This document shows, in pieces, positions 62,723 to 64,000 of a DNA stretch of 64,000 bases (its first letter is position 1; each line of letters starts with the position of its first letter). The stretch spans positions 62,001 to 126,000 of the forward strand of contig NZ_CP017269.1 of the NCBI RefSeq assembly GCF_001750685.1, read 5' to 3'. Source of the DNA: Geosporobacter ferrireducens. Lineage in GTDB: Bacteria > Bacillota > Clostridia > Peptostreptococcales > Thermotaleaceae. A model generated the notes under the pieces. The model saw nothing but the letters and a program-made list of their open reading frames with translations. It was not told where the DNA came from and made no database searches. Position numbers and translations under genes: made by a program.

Positions 62723-64000
62723 TCAGCATCTCTCCCATTAAATCATATTCGAGAGCATCTTTAATTAATACCCGTACAAGAGCTCCTGGGTGTAGAGTTT
62801 TTTCAGCGTGCACATAAACAACTCCGTCGATTTCAGGTGCATCATATGCTGTTCTTCCTATATACACACTCTCTCCTTCTACTTTTTCTTCTACAAGTAT
62901 ATCATAAATATTACCTATTTTCTCCATATTTTTTTTGTAAGATATTTGCTGCTGCAAGCGCATAATTTCATCTCTTCTTTTTTCTTTAAGTTCTTCAGCA
63001 ATCTGATCCGGAAAGTTTGCTGCTGGTGTATCTTCCTCCTGTGAGTATGTGAATACGCCCAAACGATCAAACTGGACAATTTCAACAAATTGCTTTAATT
63101 CTTCATGCTGCTCATCAGACTCTCCCGGAAATCCCACAATTAAAGATGTTCTTAAAGCAATATCAGGACATTGGTTTCTCAACTTCTCTATTACTTTTAA
63201 AATATGCTCCTTGCTTGTTCTTCTATTCATTCTTTTTAAAACTTGATTATTACAATGTTGAATAGGCATGTCCAAATATTTGCATATTTTCTTTTCTTTT
63301 GCAATGACATCAATCAGTTCTTCCGTTATTTCATCGGGATAGCAGTAAAGGATTCTGATCCAATGGAATTGATCAATTGTACACAATTTCTTCAGTAAGT
63401 CGGATAGCTTGTATTCTCCATATAGGTCTATGCCATACCGTGTTGTATCTTGAGCAATCAGAATAATCTCTTTTACTCCCTCTTGTGCCAAGGACCGGGC
63501 TTCCTTTAAAATTTGCTCCATATCCCTGCTTCTGTAGCTTCCTCTCAGTTTAGGAATAATACAATAAGTGCATCCATTATCACATCCATCGGCAATCTTT
63601 AAATAGGCAGTATGTCTAGGAGTACTAATAAATCTTGGTAAATCTTCTGACACTTTAATATTGATATCTCCAGATTTAATAATCTTTTTTCCTTGCAGTG
63701 TGTCATCAAGAATCTGAATGATTTCCGGAAAATTGCCCGTTCCGATAATTGCATCTACTTCCGGCAGCTCCTTCATTAGATCCTCTGCATAGCGTTCACC
63801 AAGACAGCCAGCTACAACCAGCAGCTTACAATTTCCATCATTCTTTAACTGTCCCAGATCGATAATTGTATCAATAGACTCTTGTTTCGCCGCCTCAATA
63901 AATCCACAGGTATTCACAATCACAATATCTGCCGCAAACTTGTCCTTCGTTAGCATATAATCATTTTGTGTCAGCAGACCCATCATAACTTCCGAATCCA
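62706..64000 (-). CDS. rimO: Ribosomal protein uS12 methylthiotransferase RimO (cut by window edge)
   Basis: At least 431 codons of a radical-SAM methylthiotransferase that modifies Asp of ribosomal protein S12; the reading frame is open past position 64000, where DSEVMMGLL (the RimO N-terminal region) begins. It shows [16 protein letters not shown] and GCLGERY (MTTase domain cysteines), the radical SAM motif [28 protein letters not shown], and a C-terminal TRAM domain. It is upstream of pgsA, a common order in Firmicutes. Confidence 0.96.
   Translation of the reverse strand, partial: DSEVMMGLLTQNDYMLTKDKFAADIVIVNTCGFIEAAKQESIDTIIDLGQLKNDGNCKLLVVAGCLGERYAEDLMKELPEVDAIIGTGNFPEIIQILDDTLQGKKIIKSGDINIKVSEDLPRFISTPRHTAYLKIADGCDNGCTYCIIPKLRGSYRSRDMEQILKEARSLAQEGVKEIILIAQDTTRYGIDLYGEYKLSDLLKKLCTIDQFHWIRILYCYPDEITEELIDVIAKEKKICKYLDMPIQHCNNQVLKRMNRRTSKEHILKVIEKLRNQCPDIALRTSLIVGFPGESDEQHEELKQFVEIVQFDRLGVFTYSQEEDTPAANFPDQIAEELKEKRRDEIMRLQQQISYKKNMEKIGNIYDILVEEKVEGESVYIGRTAYDAPEIDGVVYVHAEKTLHPGALVRVLIKDALEYDLMGEMLNEPCQ

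Overview
The window looks like chromosome from a low-GC, Gram-positive, endospore-forming anaerobe of the Clostridia, perhaps Alkaliphilus or Anaerovirgula-like (the genus is inference). Pointers are spoVS behind a textbook sigma-H promoter, RNase Y, a T-box leader, S-layer homology repeats, a complete Gram-positive type IV pilus (T4P) locus, and oxygen-sensitive tungsten/iron-sulfur enzymes. I see no rRNA, tRNA, CRISPR array, prophage or intact insertion sequence.

Layout. 1-1.9 kb: efp (cut by the window edge), an M24 Xaa-Pro peptidase and a ComFB-like protein. 2-19.8 kb: the T4P region. It holds a pseudopilin block (2.0-3.9 kb), a divergent PAS-GGDEF-HD-GYP c-di-GMP enzyme (4.1-6.35 kb), pilD-pilM-pilN-pilO with its own promoter (6.4-10 kb, PilO fused to S-layer homology repeats), a secreted protein behind a probable c-di-GMP-II riboswitch (10.3-11.2 kb), and pilB-pilT-pilC-pilA followed by four pilin-like genes (11.4-19.8 kb). 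An unexplained structured leader with an intrinsic terminator precedes pilB. 20-26 kb: an operon joining two sugar-type ABC permeases, an HlyD-type adaptor, a MacB-like membrane protein and a solute-binding lipoprotein, with no ATPase. 26.5-39 kb: a DUF169 protein, a secreted protein, two two-component systems (one with a lipoprotein, one next to a repeat-containing secreted protein), a polysaccharide deacetylase, an LCP ligase and the UV endonuclease UvsE. 39-41.4 kb: proA-proB under a T-box with an apparent proline specifier.

41.5-51.7 kb is the most interesting metabolic region. A sigma-54-dependent activator (CBS-CBS-PAS-AAA-HTH) faces a good -24/-12 promoter that would drive a sodium-coupled amino-acid transporter and its 35-residue small subunit. 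These are followed by an HcnABC-like FAD/iron-sulfur amino-acid or amine dehydrogenase with extra iron-sulfur proteins, and then, from a second promoter, a polyferredoxin, an aldehyde:ferredoxin oxidoreductase-family enzyme and a MoaD/ThiS-like protein. Together they suggest uptake and oxidative breakdown of an amino acid or amine, with electrons passed to ferredoxin.

51.8-64 kb is conserved housekeeping: asnS, purB, an aspartate-type aminotransferase, a PHP phosphoesterase, spoVS, rny, recX, recA, cinA, pgsA and rimO (cut by the window edge).

c-di-GMP is the theme of the left third: an enzyme able to make and degrade it sits inside the pilus locus, and a riboswitch predicted to sense it lies before a secreted protein between the pilus operons.
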